Shown here: piece after piece, positions 63,836-64,000 of the stretch
How the letters are laid out: each line of letters opens with the position of its first letter
Numbering within the stretch: the stretch's first letter is position 1
Assembly: GCF_000980875.1 (NCBI RefSeq)
Contig: NZ_LAYO01000110.1
Span: 98,385 to 162,384 of the forward strand
Direction: 5' to 3'
DNA: 64,000 nucleotides
From: Leucobacter sp. Ag1
GTDB lineage: Bacteria > Actinomycetota > Actinomycetes > Actinomycetales > Microbacteriaceae
Made by a program: the position numbers and the translations under genes
The notes under the pieces: model-generated
Told to the model about the DNA's origin: nothing
What the model saw: the letters and a program-made list of their open reading frames with translations, nothing else
Databases searched by the model: none

Positions 63836-64000
63836 GTGAATAGTCACGTTCGAAAGGCAGGTGAGTTCTTGCGAGAAACCGCGCAGGAGTCCGCACGGCA
63901 GATATTCAACGATCAATGTTCGGGATCGACCTGCCGAGCGATCCCGCCGCCTGGGGCACCTTCGCCTGGCTTGTCCTGCTCGGGATCGCGACCATGTCGC
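63836..64000 (+). CDS. Possible start of a further island gene (runs off the window)
   Basis: A GTG at 63836 follows AAAGGAG at good spacing and opens VNSHVRKAGEFLRETAQES, continuing to the window end. In another frame an ATG at 63916 opens MFGIDLPSDPAAWGTFAWLV and a hydrophobic helix (LVLLGIATM), which looks more protein-like. Either there are two overlapping starts or a frameshift near 63910. Too little is present to choose. Confidence 0.35.
   Translation, partial: MNSHVRKAGEFLRETAQESARQIFNDQCSGSTCRAIPPPGAPSPGLSCSGSRPCR

Overview
The window reads as a GC-rich actinobacterial chromosome, most likely a Microbacteriaceae member (Leucobacter-like is my best guess, from gene order and codon bias only). 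Supporting points are the ileS–folC–DUF4233–ndk block with a T-box leader of the short actinobacterial type on ileS, the clpX/clpP2/clpP1/tig block, the recO–uppS–dusB–dgt–dnaG block, many ATGA-type gene overlaps, frequent GTG starts, and several promoters whose -10 box sits about 7 nt before the start codon (probable leaderless mRNAs). Layout: 1–9.3 kb is an accessory cell-envelope region: the 3' part of an AfsR/SARP-type ATPase regulator, a DrrA/DrrB-like ABC exporter, a serine beta-lactamase-fold lipoprotein, an alr–ddl operon and a divergent MurG-type glycosyltransferase. 9.4–15.3 kb is the ndk–DUF4233–folC–ileS housekeeping operon with its T-box. 15.4–21.8 kb holds small regulators, membrane or unknown proteins and valS. 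21.8–27.5 kb holds clpX, clpP2, clpP1, tig, three tRNAs (Pro-TGG, Gly-TCC, Asn-GTT) and a gamma-carbonic-anhydrase-like protein. 27.5–34.4 kb is an orphan ABC ATPase plus the dnaG–dgt–dusB–uppS–recO run. 34.4–41.6 kb has a TRIC-type channel, a copper amine oxidase with a Cys-rich tail, and the thrS–HIT–yebC–ruvC run, in which genes usually found between HIT and yebC, and ruvAB after ruvC, are absent. 41.6–48 kb is mixed: an autoregulated hydrolase/TetR pair, a thioesterase, a lipoprotein cyclophilin, three unrecognised genes and a VOC protein. 48.0–58.0 kb is a ten-gene, tightly packed GntR-controlled operon: a BMP-type nucleoside ABC importer with an isochorismatase-family hydrolase, a PfkB kinase, a nucleoside phosphorylase, a SIS-domain protein and an aldehyde dehydrogenase. 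This is a coherent but unassigned nucleoside-like catabolic route. 58.1–61.2 kb holds a WYL regulator divergent to an epoxide hydrolase, and a membrane-anchored unknown. From about 61.2 kb the character changes. A 43-nt 3' fragment of a tRNA-Val(GAC) gene, still followed by its terminator, marks the end of an integrated element. Beyond it base composition is visibly less GC-rich, there is about 1.4 kb of decayed sequence including a gene with compensating frameshifts, and then an intact 341-residue gene that appears to join an AbiJ-type N-terminal domain to a Mrr-like (D…QxK) nuclease domain. That gene, the first intact cargo inside a tRNA-anchored island, is the best candidate here for an undescribed anti-phage effector. 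All assignments come from reading the sequence; no database search was run.
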